Shown: positions 18,252-27,544 of the stretch, piece after piece
Numbering within the stretch: the first letter of the stretch is position 1
Layout: each line of letters opens with the position of its first letter
NCBI GenBank assembly: GCA_958295875.1
Contig: OY282379.1
Span: 248,001 to 312,000 of the forward strand
Length of the DNA stretch: 64,000 bases
Origin: an uncultured Pseudomonadales bacterium
GTDB lineage: Bacteria; Pseudomonadota; Gammaproteobacteria; Pseudomonadales; Azotimanducaceae
Direction of reading: 5' to 3'
Notes under the pieces: model-generated
What the model was told of the DNA's origin: nothing
Databases searched by the model: none
The model's input: the letters and a program-made list of their open reading frames with translations, nothing else
Program-made: the position numbers and the translations under genes

Positions 18252-19404
18252 GGTTCATGACATCTGGCACTGAGGCTGGGCAGCCTCGTGGGCGACAAGG
18301 TACTCGTTGGGGGATCGGTAGTCGATTGCGGAGTGCGGTCGGATGTAGTTGTAGAAGAACTCGCGCTTGAGGAGCCTCTCGGAGACGGCCTCGACGGTGA
18401 GGTCGCAGTCGAGGAGGTTCCAGAACTCGATGCGGGCGGTGCGGTTGGCGCGCTCGACGCAGCCGTTCCACTGCGGCCGTCGCGGCGGCAGGACGCGCAG
18501 CGCGACGCCGAGGTTCCTGCAGGCGTCCTCGAAGCCGGCCATGAACTCGCTGCCGCCGTCGACCTGGACGGACTCCAGCGGCACGGGGAGGGCTTCGGCG
18601 ACGACGGCGAGGAAGCGCGCTGCGGTGGCGGCGGTGGCGCGGGAGAAGGCGCGGGCGACCATGAACCGGCTGACGGGGCAGATGGCGCGGAACTCCTTGA
18701 TGGAGCTGCCGTCGCGGGAGACGGTCATGTGGTCGATCTGGACGAGCTGGCCCGGGCGCTCGGCCTTGTCGCCGTATTTCCAGCGCCGCGCCCAGCCGTT
18801 GAACTTGCGGGGGCGCTTGGGCTTGGCCCGTCCTTCGCAGAGGCTGGCGGGGGGCACGGTCCCGTCCGCGATGGCGCGCGAGAGGATGCGCCCGACGGTT
18901 GACGCGCTCAGCCGCAGGCCTTGGCGTTCGAGCATGCGCTGGATGGGCGCCTTGCCCATGAACGGGTGCTTGCGGCGCATGGCCATGACCGCCTTCACGT
19001 CGCCCGGCTTGCGCGCCGGGCGGCGGACGCGGCGCGGTCGGGTGGACTTCGGCGCGAGGCCGCGCTGGCCGCCGGCGGCCAGCGCGGCCTTCCACCGATA
19101 CAGGGTGCGGCGGCTGACGCCGACCTCCCTCAAGGCGGCGCGCTCGGCGCAGCCGGCGGCGCGCAGCCCATCGAACCGGCGGATCGCCGACAGGCGCCCG
19201 CGGGCCTCGGCCGGCAGTTCGGCGTCGTCCACCCTGAAACTGCGGTACGATCTGATCCGCATCGATTCGATTCGCATGGCTCGGGTCTCCACCAGTGACT
19301 TCGCATTCACTGAGGCTACCCGATCCGGCGCTGGCGGCGGGTTCCCGTCGCCAGCGCCACCTCACCCCGCCATCGGCTGGCGCAGTGCCATATCTATCTG
19401 AACC
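18252..19404 (-). mobile_element. Insertion sequence with DDE transposase, ends approximate
   Basis: A single transposase gene is bracketed by an imperfect inverted repeat: ggttca...tggcactg at 18252-18272 and its complement cagtgcca...tgaacc at 19383-19404. The 8-base core matches exactly, and spacing within the repeats differs by one base. These ends are my best reading, not proven, and I found no clear target-site duplication. The element lies between iscR and the TonB receptor gene and is oriented like iscR, so transcription from it could enter iscR. Confidence 0.6.
18255..19310 (-). CDS. IS481/IS3-like DDE transposase
   Basis: A 351-residue transposase. The N-terminal part has helix-turn-helix segments (ALREVGVSRRTLYRWK, then a second Arg-rich domain). 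The rve-type catalytic core shows the acidic triad as VQIDHM, VQVDGGSEF and NGCVERANRT, with PHSAIDYRSPNEYL near the end, typical of the IS481/IS3 group. It appears full length. The first start is a GTG; internal ATGs lie 11 and 16 codons later. The stop codon falls inside the left terminal repeat, as is common in compact insertion sequences. Confidence 0.85.
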   Translation of the reverse strand: MNAKSLVETRAMRIESMRIRSYRSFRVDDAELPAEARGRLSAIRRFDGLRAAGCAERAALREVGVSRRTLYRWKAALAAGGQRGLAPKSTRPRRVRRPARKPGDVKAVMAMRRKHPFMGKAPIQRMLERQGLRLSASTVGRILSRAIADGTVPPASLCEGRAKPKRPRKFNGWARRWKYGDKAERPGQLVQIDHMTVSRDGSSIKEFRAICPVSRFMVARAFSRATAATAARFLAVVAEALPVPLESVQVDGGSEFMAGFEDACRNLGVALRVLPPRRPQWNGCVERANRTARIEFWNLLDCDLTVEAVSERLLKREFFYNYIRPHSAIDYRSPNEYLVAHEAAQPQCQMS

Positions 19405-19443
19405 AGAACAGGGCTTGAACGGGATCATCACCTTCTGGACAGT

Positions 19444-19473
19444 GCCGCGCCCAAGGAAGCCCTTGGGCGCGGC
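19444..19473 (-). terminator. Perfect 13-bp hairpin directly after the TonB receptor gene
   Basis: The two arms GCCGCGCCCAAGG and CCTTGGGCGCGGC are exact complements around a 4-base loop, and the hairpin abuts the receptor's stop codon. There is no T-run downstream, so termination would need Rho or the structure may protect the 3' end. Confidence 0.55.
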
Positions 19474-22416
19474 TCAGCGCTCGAAGGCGAGTTGCGCGTA
19501 CAGGAATCGGCCGCCCGGAATGTCGTAGGTGGAAGCATCGTAGCCGTTCAACGTGGCGCTCATGCTCACGGGCGGATCCCGGTCCAACAGGTTGTTGACG
19601 CCGACCTTCACCGCCCACGCGCCCCCGGCGGCAGGAAACGAGTAGCCAACGCTGGCATCGTGGTAGACGGTGCGGGCGAGGCCGTTGCGCGAGGCGGCAT
19701 TGTTGGCATGGTTTGGCATGGAGCACAGGCCTAGGTTGGTGAAGCTGTCCGGAGAACCGTCTAGGAAGTTGGAGCAGCGTTCGGTCATGCTGTGTATGTA
19801 GCGCACGATCCACGATAGCTGCCAGGCGTTCATGGACCAGTCCACGGCGAGCGTGGACTTCCAACGCGGCTTGCCGCGGTTGGATTCCGTCTTGCCGGCG
19901 AGGTTGCGAGTTTCCACCACGGCGCCGTCGGAGTCCTTCAGCAACTCGTCGTAACTGCGCAGGTACGTCGCGCGCCAAAGCACTTGCCACTCGCCGGCGG
20001 CCGTGTGTGCCGTCGCCAACCGAACGCCGAGATCCCAGCCGCTGGTGCGAACCGCGCCGACGTTCAGCAAGGTGTTGCGGAAGGTGCGGATGTGGCCCTG
20101 CGGATTGCGATCGATGAAGGCGCAGAAGGCGGCCTCGCCGTTGCGATAGCAGCCGTCCAGCACCGCTTGGGCATCGAACGCGGTGATCGCGTCTTCGATT
20201 GCGTGGGAGTAGAAATTGAGCTCGACGCGGAAGTCCTGCAGCGCGGCCCAGTCAAACAGCCCCTGCGGCTGCCACGCGAGCGCGACAGTGCGGCTGTTGG
20301 ACGTCTCGGGTTGCAGTTGATCGTTGCCGCCGGTGCGCACCGGTATCTGGCTGCCGAGCTGCGCATAGCTGCCGTCCGACGGCACGCCGGCAGCCACGCA
20401 AGCATCGATCAGGGCAAGGTTGGCGCCGCTAGCGCCGAAATCAGAACATGGGTCGGCAATCACCGCATCAAGGCGCGTCCTGCCGCCGAACAGCTCGCCG
20501 ATGTTGGGTGCCCGAAAGCCCTGCGCCCAGCTGGCTTGGAACAACAGGCTGGCCGTTGGCCGCCAACTCAAACCCACTCTGGCGGTGTCATCGGCGCCGA
20601 ACGTGTCGTAGCCAAAGTGCCGCAAGGCGATGGCCAGATCGACGGCGTTGATGCGGGCAGCCGACCTGGATGGGCTGGCAGAACCAGCGAATAGTGGCAC
20701 TTCCAGTTCGCCATACCATTCGTTTGAACGGTGGCCACCAGCGGTCGGCTCGGCCGCGTTGCCGGCTGTGTCGCCTGCCGCCACCACTGGGTCCGGAGTG
20801 AATCGGCCATTCTGTTCCCGGTGCTCGAAGCCGGCGGCAAAGGCAAGCGGCCCTGCTGGCAAGTGGGCCAAATCGCCGGCGACGTTGAAAGTGAAGTCGC
20901 GCAACGTCTGGTCGCTGTAGTCGCGTTGCACAAAGCCGATCCATGCCAACATCTCCGGCGTGATGGTGCCGTCGCCGCTGCCTTGGCCGCCGAGCAAGTT
21001 CAGGGGTGTGCAGCCTAGAATCGCAGCACAAGCTGCTGGCGGGCCAGCGGCCTGCAGCATCTTGCGGGCGTTATGCGCGCCGCGCTTGGTTTGGTTGGCG
21101 ACGTTGCGCGACCAAACGAAGTTGGCATCCCAGTGGAACGTGCGCTCCAAGACGCGGCGTGTGCCCTGGGCGCCAAGGGCAACGTAGCGTGTGTCGACGT
21201 CTTGTTTGAAGATGCGCGGGCCGCTCTCCAAGGGCCGCCGGGTGGCCCAAGCGTCCTTGCCAAGAGCGAAACCGAACGGATTGTGGGGATTGTCCGCGGC
21301 GATCACGATGTCGTCGAGCACGCTGCCGCTCTCAGCGATGGAACCGGCCCAAAGGGGTTCCGGCGCCGCTTGGTTGACTGATTGGCGATTGTTCAGCAGG
21401 GCTCTGCCGTAAAGCCGCAAGCGCGACGACAGGTCATGCTCCACGCGAGCGAACAGGCTCGCGCGGCGGGAAGGCGTCACCACTAGATTGTAGGGCGCGT
21501 AGTTGAAGCGGTCGGCGTTGCTCCAAGGGTGGTAGTCGTCGTTCGCTCCGCAGGGGTCCGCGGCGTCGTAGCGCGGCGTGCCGACCACGCCGGCGTCCAG
21601 CGCGCAGTTCACAAACTGACCGGTATGAGGGTCTGTGAAGATCACCCGACCTTGTGGCGTGAACGTGCTGCCGTGCCGAACGCCCGTGCCCGGAAAGGGC
21701 CAGCGTGTGCGTTCCTGCGCGCTGGCGCCCATGCCGCGTTGCTCCGTGAAGTTCGCGTGCAGCGACGCGAAGGTGGCGCCGCCGCGGCCCAGGGCCAGTT
21801 CGGCGTGGCGGGTCGCGCCGCCGTGCTGATAGCCGCCGCTGTAGACGCTTGCGCTGAACCCTTCGACTTGCGCGGTGACGATGTTGACGACGCCGGCGAT
21901 GGCGTCCGAGCCGTAGATCGCCGAAGCGCCTTCGAGCGACACCTCCACCCGTTCGACGATGCTGGCGGGAATGGTGTTCAAGTCCGCGGCCCCCGAAACG
22001 CCGCTGCCCGATGCGCCATTGACCCAGCGCAGTCCGTCCACCAGCACGAGGACGCGCTTGGCGCCCAAATGTCGGAGATCGACCTGGGCTGTGCCCGCCG
22101 CCACGCCGCCGCCGTCCGCGGGGAAGCCGAAGTTGCCACTGCTGTTGAAGCGCGTGTTGAGCGGCGAGCCAGATGCTGGCAGGCGCGCCATGATGTCGCC
22201 GAGCGACGTGAGCCCGCTGCGCTCCGTGTCCTTGGGGTCAAGGCTCAGACGCAGGCCGTGCGCCAGGGCCGCGTCCCGGCGAATGCGCGAACCGGTCACG
22301 ACGATCTCTTCGATCGGCGTTGCTGCTGGCGCCGTGCTGGCGGTGCCCCCTTGCGCACAGGTGGCGATGACGACCGAGAGCGCAATGGCCGCTGGTGCGC
22401 GGTGGATGCAGGCCAC
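19474..22416 (-). CDS. TonB-dependent outer-membrane receptor
   Basis: About 980 residues. A signal peptide (ACIHRAPAAIALSVVIATCA) precedes a TonB-box-like region, EEIVVTGSRI, and then the plug domain (DIMARLPAS, LVLVDGLRWV, VERVEVSLEGASAIYGSDAIAGVVNI). The remainder is the 22-strand beta-barrel ending in an aromatic residue near the C-terminus (YAQLAFER). I chose the GTG at 22416 because AGGA lies eight bases upstream and it gives a normal signal peptide; a longer frame extends to 22506 but its first 30 residues do not look natural. Such receptors import large or scarce ligands using proton-motive force. The substrate is not readable from sequence, and there is no dedicated partner gene beside it. 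Confidence 0.9.
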   Translation of the reverse strand: MACIHRAPAAIALSVVIATCAQGGTASTAPAATPIEEIVVTGSRIRRDAALAHGLRLSLDPKDTERSGLTSLGDIMARLPASGSPLNTRFNSSGNFGFPADGGGVAAGTAQVDLRHLGAKRVLVLVDGLRWVNGASGSGVSGAADLNTIPASIVERVEVSLEGASAIYGSDAIAGVVNIVTAQVEGFSASVYSGGYQHGGATRHAELALGRGGATFASLHANFTEQRGMGASAQERTRWPFPGTGVRHGSTFTPQGRVIFTDPHTGQFVNCALDAGVVGTPRYDAADPCGANDDYHPWSNADRFNYAPYNLVVTPSRRASLFARVEHDLSSRLRLYGRALLNNRQSVNQAAPEPLWAGSIAESGSVLDDIVIAADNPHNPFGFALGKDAWATRRPLESGPRIFKQDVDTRYVALGAQGTRRVLERTFHWDANFVWSRNVANQTKRGAHNARKMLQAAGPPAACAAILGCTPLNLLGGQGSGDGTITPEMLAWIGFVQRDYSDQTLRDFTFNVAGDLAHLPAGPLAFAAGFEHREQNGRFTPDPVVAAGDTAGNAAEPTAGGHRSNEWYGELEVPLFAGSASPSRSAARINAVDLAIALRHFGYDTFGADDTARVGLSWRPTASLLFQASWAQGFRAPNIGELFGGRTRLDAVIADPCSDFGASGANLALIDACVAAGVPSDGSYAQLGSQIPVRTGGNDQLQPETSNSRTVALAWQPQGLFDWAALQDFRVELNFYSHAIEDAITAFDAQAVLDGCYRNGEAAFCAFIDRNPQGHIRTFRNTLLNVGAVRTSGWDLGVRLATAHTAAGEWQVLWRATYLRSYDELLKDSDGAVVETRNLAGKTESNRGKPRWKSTLAVDWSMNAWQLSWIVRYIHSMTERCSNFLDGSPDSFTNLGLCSMPNHANNAASRNGLARTVYHDASVGYSFPAAGGAWAVKVGVNNLLDRDPPVSMSATLNGYDASTYDIPGGRFLYAQLAFER

Positions 22417-22543
22417 GCTACGTCCTGCGCTGGAACGGTTGCGGGAACTCAGACATGGGTGTTGGGTTCGGCGCGGGGTTGCTGCTAGCCGCGGCCGCCG
22501 CCGCACACGCGGCAGCAGGCCTGCAAGTCGCTATTCCGCAGCC

Positions 22544-22771
22544 TCATGCCAGGCTTGGTCCGGCCCATCGTCTCTCGCCCTGCGTCACGCGTTTCCGAAA
22601 GTCGCGGACATCTTCGGAACTTGCCAACCTAGGACTGCCGACATGCACGGTTCGTTGCACATCGAAGTTAGGAACCACCACATACACCGTCGCGCTCTCC
22701 GGAAGACGCACTGACTCTGGCAGGCGAACCTTCCCGTCCCGGACAACGCCTTCGTAGGTTTTGGTGCTCAA
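22544..22771 (-). CDS. Small antitoxin-like protein with TTG start
   Basis: A 75-residue protein beginning STKTYEGVVRDGKVRLPESVRLPE, followed by YVVVP. I recognise this as a common family of small proteins annotated as hypothetical or AbrB/DUF2281-like antitoxins. The start is TTG, supported by a near-perfect AAGGAGGT ribosome-binding site six bases upstream. The expected partner (a toxin or small protease-like gene) is not present downstream, where the TonB receptor gene follows after 127 bases, so it may be an orphan or a remnant. Confidence 0.6.
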   Translation of the reverse strand: MSTKTYEGVVRDGKVRLPESVRLPESATVYVVVPNFDVQRTVHVGSPRLASSEDVRDFRKRVTQGERRWAGPSLA

Positions 22772-22965
22772 GAGTGACCTCCTTCGCCGTCGTTCGGCGC
22801 AAAAGAGTTAGGTCGCTGACAAGATTTCCCTCGATGCCTGTTTCCGCCAACAATTCCGCAGTCACCTGGTCCCTCTTTACCAGCAGTCTAGCCGACCAAT
22901 CCGTCCATCCGTCGCGACTCATCCTTCCCACGCGTGCCAACGCAGACGCTTCCGCCACGGCCTAG

Positions 22966-23712
22966 CTATCCCGACTCGCCGCCCCCAGACGCTCCCTCCG
23001 CCCGCTCCGCCAGTTCGTCCACGTGGGTGAGGATGCCGCGCAGCATGCCGAGTTCGGTCTCGTCCAAGGCGGCGCGGGCGAATAGGCGGCGTAGGCGAGT
23101 CATGGCTTGGCGCGGGGCGCTGTCCTTGAGGAAGTCGATGCGCTGCAGGGTGGCTTCCAAGTGGGCGTGGAAGCCCTCCACCGCCGCTACGGTGGCCAAA
23201 CGGCGGTCTGGCGTGAACTCGGGCGCGGCGCCGCCGGTGGCTTTGAACAGTTCGTAGCACACCACCTGCACCGCCATCGCGAGATTCAGCGAGGGATAGC
23301 CGGGATGGGATGGAATCACGATGTGTTGATTGCAGCGCTGCAGCTCCGCGTTGGTGAGGCCGCTAGCCTCGCGCCCGAACAAAATCGCGACTGGCGTGCC
23401 GGCGCCGGCCTCGGCAAGCTGCTGCGCCGCCGCCGCCAAGTCTGTGCGTGGCCAAGGAATGCGCCGGGCGCGGGCGCTGGTGCCCAGCACCGCGGCACAG
23501 TCGCCGATGGCGTCTTCCAAGGAGTCCACCACGGTCGCGTTCGCCACCACGTCCACGGCTTGCGCCGCCCGCCAGTCTGCCTGCGGGTCTGGGAACCGCG
23601 CGGGGCGCACAAGATGCAGCGACGTGAAGCCCATCGTCTTCATGGCGCGCGCCGCGGCGCCGATGTTGCCCGGGTGGCTCGGTTCGACGAGGACGATGCG
23701 AACGGCGTGCAT
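22966..23712 (-). CDS. trmJ: tRNA (cytidine/uridine-2'-O)-methyltransferase TrmJ
   Basis: A 248-residue SPOUT-family enzyme that methylates the ribose at position 32 of tRNA. The N-terminus HAVRIVLVEPSHPGNIGAAAR, the middle FGREASGL and the C-terminal knot segment PSLNLAMAVQ are diagnostic. The ATG at 23712 gives the family's normal length; the frame continues upstream, but that part is antisense to suhB. It is divergent from suhB with about 90 bases between starts, the arrangement seen in many gammaproteobacteria. Confidence 0.93.
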   Translation of the reverse strand: MHAVRIVLVEPSHPGNIGAAARAMKTMGFTSLHLVRPARFPDPQADWRAAQAVDVVANATVVDSLEDAIGDCAAVLGTSARARRIPWPRTDLAAAAQQLAEAGAGTPVAILFGREASGLTNAELQRCNQHIVIPSHPGYPSLNLAMAVQVVCYELFKATGGAAPEFTPDRRLATVAAVEGFHAHLEATLQRIDFLKDSAPRQAMTRLRRLFARAALDETELGMLRGILTHVDELAERAEGASGGGESG

Positions 23713-23803
23713 GGTTGGCGGCCTAGCGAGACAGGTGCTTGGGTGATGTAGCATAGCCTTGCCCTCCGCCAGCAAGCCCCCGGAACTCCCGAACCGCCAA
23801 TCC

Positions 23804-24622
23804 ATGCATCCCATGGTCAACATTGCCGTGCGCGCGGCACGGCGCGGAGGGCGCATCATCACGCAAGCCATGGATCGCGTCGGCACCTTGGAGCGGGAAG
23901 AGAAGACGCCGCGGGACTTCGTCTCCAAAGTGGACCGCGCCGCCGAAGACGCCATCATCGACACCATCATGCGCGCGTATCCAGACCACGGCGTGCAAGG
24001 GGAGGAACGCGGCAGCGCCAATGCGGACGCGGAACACGTCTGGGTGATCGACCCGTTGGACGGCACCACCAACTTCCTCGCCGGCATTCCCCATTTCTGC
24101 GTCTCCATCGCCGTGCGCACCGGTTCGACGCTGTTGCACGGCGTCGTCTTCGACCCGGTGCGCAACGAGCTTTTCTCCGCCACGCGGGGGGCGGGCGCCC
24201 GCCTGAACGATGAGCGCATCCGCGTCTCTGGCGCCACCGATTTGGCGCACGCTGTGGTGGCCACCGGCATGCCCTACGGCTGTATCGATGAGCACTTGGA
24301 CACCTATCTCGACATTCAACGCGCCCTGCACCACTCGTGCCAAGCGTTGCGGCGCATGGGCGCGGCGGCGCTGGACTTGGCGTATGTCGCGGCCGGGCGC
24401 ACCGACGCCTTCATGCAAACCGGGCTGCAACCTTGGGACATGGCCGCCGGCACCGTGATCGTGCGCGAGGCGGGCGGCTTCGTCGGCGACATGGCCGGGG
24501 GCGACCGCTTCATGGAGACGGGCAACTTGGTGGCCGCGAACCCGAGGAACTTCCGCGCGCTCATGAAGGTTGTTCGCGCCGCGGCGCGCGACAACGGCAA
24601 CGCGACGCTGATGCGCGGTTGA
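23804..24622 (+). CDS. suhB: Inositol-1-monophosphatase family protein SuhB
   Basis: A 272-residue magnesium-dependent phosphatase. The metal-binding signatures are present: GEERG, IDPLDGTTNF and, near the C-terminus, WDMAAGTVIVREAGG. In E. coli SuhB also joins the rRNA antitermination complex. The ATG at 23804 (MHPMVNIAVRAAR) matches the family start; upstream codons are not similar. It is divergent from trmJ and convergent with secF, with 91 bases between. Confidence 0.93.
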   Translation: MHPMVNIAVRAARRGGRIITQAMDRVGTLEREEKTPRDFVSKVDRAAEDAIIDTIMRAYPDHGVQGEERGSANADAEHVWVIDPLDGTTNFLAGIPHFCVSIAVRTGSTLLHGVVFDPVRNELFSATRGAGARLNDERIRVSGATDLAHAVVATGMPYGCIDEHLDTYLDIQRALHHSCQALRRMGAAALDLAYVAAGRTDAFMQTGLQPWDMAAGTVIVREAGGFVGDMAGGDRFMETGNLVAANPRNFRALMKVVRAAARDNGNATLMRG

Positions 24623-24713
24623 GCGGGCAACACCGGGCGCTCCCGCCACGGCTTCGCTTCAACATCGCAGCAGTGGTGCTTCCGCCGCCACCGCCGGCGA
24701 CGCCCCGCCACCG

Positions 24714-25631
24714 CTAGGGCACCTCTTCGGCTGCCTCCTTCTCTGGCAGCACAAGGTCTTCCTTCGTCACCCGCATGGCGAGCAACATGCTGGCGGAAAC
24801 GTAGATCGACGAGTACGTCCCCACGACCACGCCGATGGTGAGCGCCGTGGCGAAACCGCGGATCTGCTCGCCCCCGGCCAACAGCAAGGCGACCAGCACG
24901 AGCAATGTCGTGAGCGAGGTGACCAAGGTGCGCCCCAAGGTTTCGTTCAAAGATCGGTTCACGATGTCCACCGGCTTGCCGCGCCGCACGATGCGGAAGT
25001 TCTCGCGGATGCGGTCTGACACGACGATGGTGTCGTTCAAGGAATAGCCGATCACGGCCAGCACCGCGGCCAGCTCCGCCAAGTTGAACGTCCAGCGGAA
25101 CACGGCAAAAGCGCCCAGCGTCACCACCACGTCGTGGGCAAGCGCCGCCACCGCGCCGACCGCGAACTTGCCGGTGAAGCGAAACATGATGTAGACCATC
25201 ACCGCGACAAGCGCCACGAGCATGGCGATGCCGCCCTGCTCCGTCAGCTCCTCGCCCACGGACGGCCCCACCACCTCGGAGCGCCGCAACGCCACGCCGG
25301 GTTGCGTCGCTGCCAAGGCCGCCATGATCCGGTCGCCAACGGTGGATTGATCCCTGCCCGCCTGCGGCGGCACGCGGATGAGCACTTCGGTCTGGGCGCC
25401 AAAGTTCTGCGCCACGGCGTTGTCGAAGCCAGCGCCGGCGAGCGCCTCGCGCACCGACGGCAGATCGGCTGCCTCGGCAAAGCCCACCTCGACCAAGGCG
25501 CCGCCGGTGAAATCCAACCCCCGGTTCAGGCCCGCAAAGGCCACGGCAAGCACGGACGCCACCAGCAGCACGCCCGATACGGCGGCCGCCATGCGGCGCG
25601 CGCCCATGAAATTGAAGTTGGTTGCGGGCAC
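24714..25631 (-). CDS. secF: Protein translocase subunit SecF
   Basis: A 305-residue inner-membrane protein with six predicted transmembrane segments, one near the N-terminus and five after residue 135. The N-terminal GLDFTGG and the C-terminal SLNDTIVVSDRIREN are classical SecF motifs. With SecD and YajC it uses proton-motive force to finish export through SecYEG. It starts eight bases after secD. Confidence 0.95.
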   Translation of the reverse strand: MPATNFNFMGARRMAAAVSGVLLVASVLAVAFAGLNRGLDFTGGALVEVGFAEAADLPSVREALAGAGFDNAVAQNFGAQTEVLIRVPPQAGRDQSTVGDRIMAALAATQPGVALRRSEVVGPSVGEELTEQGGIAMLVALVAVMVYIMFRFTGKFAVGAVAALAHDVVVTLGAFAVFRWTFNLAELAAVLAVIGYSLNDTIVVSDRIRENFRIVRRGKPVDIVNRSLNETLGRTLVTSLTTLLVLVALLLAGGEQIRGFATALTIGVVVGTYSSIYVSASMLLAMRVTKEDLVLPEKEAAEEVP

Positions 25632-25639
25632 CGGGCTTC

Positions 25640-27544
25640 CTAGATGGCGAGGGCCGCCACGCGGCGGCGCCCGTAGATGAGGTTCACCACGGCGCGGGAG
25701 CCCATGATGGCAGTGAACATGGACGTGACGATGCCGATGGCCAAGGTGACGGCGAAGCCCGCGACCGGGCCGGTGCCGATGGAGAGCAGGATGAGCGCCA
25801 CGAACAGCGTGGTGACGTTGGCGTCCAGAATCGTCAAGAAGGCGCGGTCATATCCCGCTTGGATGGCGCGTTGCGGCGGCAGGCGCTTCAGTTCCTCGCG
25901 GATGCGCGAAAAGATCAGTACGTTGGCGTCCACCGCCATGCCGACGGTGAGCACGATGCCGGCGATGCCCGGCAACGTCAGCGTGGCGCCGAGCAGCGAC
26001 ATCACCGCCACCAAGATGACCAAGTTGAGGGTGAGCGCCAAGTCTGCGACGAGGCCGAACACCTTGTAGTACAGCGGCATGAACAGCAGCACCAGCGCAA
26101 AGCCGGCCGCCACCGAATACATGCCGCGTTCGATGTTCTCTTCGCCAAGCGACGCCCCCACAGTGCGCTCCTCGACGATGCGCATGGGCGCGGCCAGCGC
26201 GCCGGCGCGCAGCAACAGCGCCAGTTCCTGCGCTTCCCGCGCCGACAGGCCGGTGATGCGGAAGGAATAGCCGAGCGCGGCCTGAATCGTCGCCACGCTG
26301 ATGAGCCGCCGGTCGTTGCGCAACACCACGCTGCCGTCCGCCTGCTTCACGGGCTGCTGCTCCACGAAGACGATGGCCATGGAGTGGCCGATGTTCGGCG
26401 CCGTGGCGTCGTGCATGCGCTCGCCGCCGATGCTGTCCAAGGTGATGTTCACTTGCGGCAGGGACGTTTGCGGGTCGTACCCCTGCACGGCGTTGGTCAC
26501 CCGGTCTCCCGTGACGATGATGCTGCGCTGAATGCGCCGGGTGCGCCCCTCGTAGGGCATCTCCTCCAATTCGGACGGGCGGTCGTCTGCCTTCGCCGCC
26601 AAGTGGAACTCCAAGTTGGCGAACTTATCCAGAATGCGCTTCGCCTCCGAAGCGTCCTGCACGCCGGGCAAGTCCACCACGATGCGGTCACGCCCCAAGC
26701 GCTGCACGAGCGGCTCGGACACGCCAATCTCATCCACGCGGTTGCGCAGGCTCACCATGTTCTGCGCGATGGCGTAGTCCTCAATCTCCTCCACTTGCGC
26801 CGCATCCACTTCAACGACGGCGCCTGGGCGGCCATCCACCTCGGCGGCAGCGGTGACATAGTTCGGCGCCGCGTAATCCTCCTTCAGGAGCGCAAGGGCC
26901 GCGTCCCGGTCTGTGGCGTCGTTGAAGCCAATGCGGATGGCGCCTTCGCGCACCATCCCGCCAGCGCGGACGTAACGCAGCCGCGCCTCGCGCAACCGCG
27001 CTCGGATGTTGTCCGCCTCGTCCTCAAGGCGTTTGCCAACGGCGCTGTCAACATCCACCTCCAACACGAAGTGAATGCCGCCGGAGAGGTCCAGCCCCTT
27101 CGCCATCGGCTTGCCGCCGATGCCGTCCAGCCACGCCGGGGTCGTGGAAGCGAGGTTCAGGGCGATGACGAAGCCGCGCACGTCTCCGGCTGGGTTCAGC
27201 GCCGCGTCGAGGGCGGCGCGGCCACGCAACTGATCGTCATTCGATGCCACGCGCAGCAATGCGCCGCGGCCGGTGAGCTCGGCGCCCACCACGGCAACGC
27301 CGGCGGCGTCCAGCGTGGCTGCCGCTTCAGCGAGGAACGCATCGTCCACGGGGCGCGTGGCGTTGTCTGCCGAAACTTGCAGGGCGTAATCTGGCGGGTA
27401 CAGGTTCGGCGCCGCATAGAGCAACCCCAACGCCACGATGCCCGCAATGAGGGCATAGCGCCACAGGGGGTAGCGGTTGAGCGGCCCGCGAGCGGCTTGC
27501 TGGGCGCCAAACAGGTTGGCGCCCACGACGCCGCGGTCAGCCAT
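25640..27544 (-). CDS. secD: Protein translocase subunit SecD
   Basis: A 634-residue SecD of normal gammaproteobacterial length. An N-terminal transmembrane helix (about residues 28-46) is followed by the large periplasmic P1 region (GLDLSGGIHFVLEVD) and the C-terminal membrane domain (GMAVDANVLIFSRIREEL, then VTTLFVALILL). The start overlaps yajC by eight bases. The first 25 residues are a cytoplasmic lead-in. Confidence 0.95.
   Translation of the reverse strand: MADRGVVGANLFGAQQAARGPLNRYPLWRYALIAGIVALGLLYAAPNLYPPDYALQVSADNATRPVDDAFLAEAAATLDAAGVAVVGAELTGRGALLRVASNDDQLRGRAALDAALNPAGDVRGFVIALNLASTTPAWLDGIGGKPMAKGLDLSGGIHFVLEVDVDSAVGKRLEDEADNIRARLREARLRYVRAGGMVREGAIRIGFNDATDRDAALALLKEDYAAPNYVTAAAEVDGRPGAVVEVDAAQVEEIEDYAIAQNMVSLRNRVDEIGVSEPLVQRLGRDRIVVDLPGVQDASEAKRILDKFANLEFHLAAKADDRPSELEEMPYEGRTRRIQRSIIVTGDRVTNAVQGYDPQTSLPQVNITLDSIGGERMHDATAPNIGHSMAIVFVEQQPVKQADGSVVLRNDRRLISVATIQAALGYSFRITGLSAREAQELALLLRAGALAAPMRIVEERTVGASLGEENIERGMYSVAAGFALVLLFMPLYYKVFGLVADLALTLNLVILVAVMSLLGATLTLPGIAGIVLTVGMAVDANVLIFSRIREELKRLPPQRAIQAGYDRAFLTILDANVTTLFVALILLSIGTGPVAGFAVTLAIGIVTSMFTAIMGSRAVVNLIYGRRRVAALAI

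Noticed and set aside
22668..22958. A minus-strand 96-codon frame between trmJ and the antitoxin-like gene
   Set aside because: It overlaps the better supported TTG-start gene in another frame and has no recognised family; only its middle looks protein-like.
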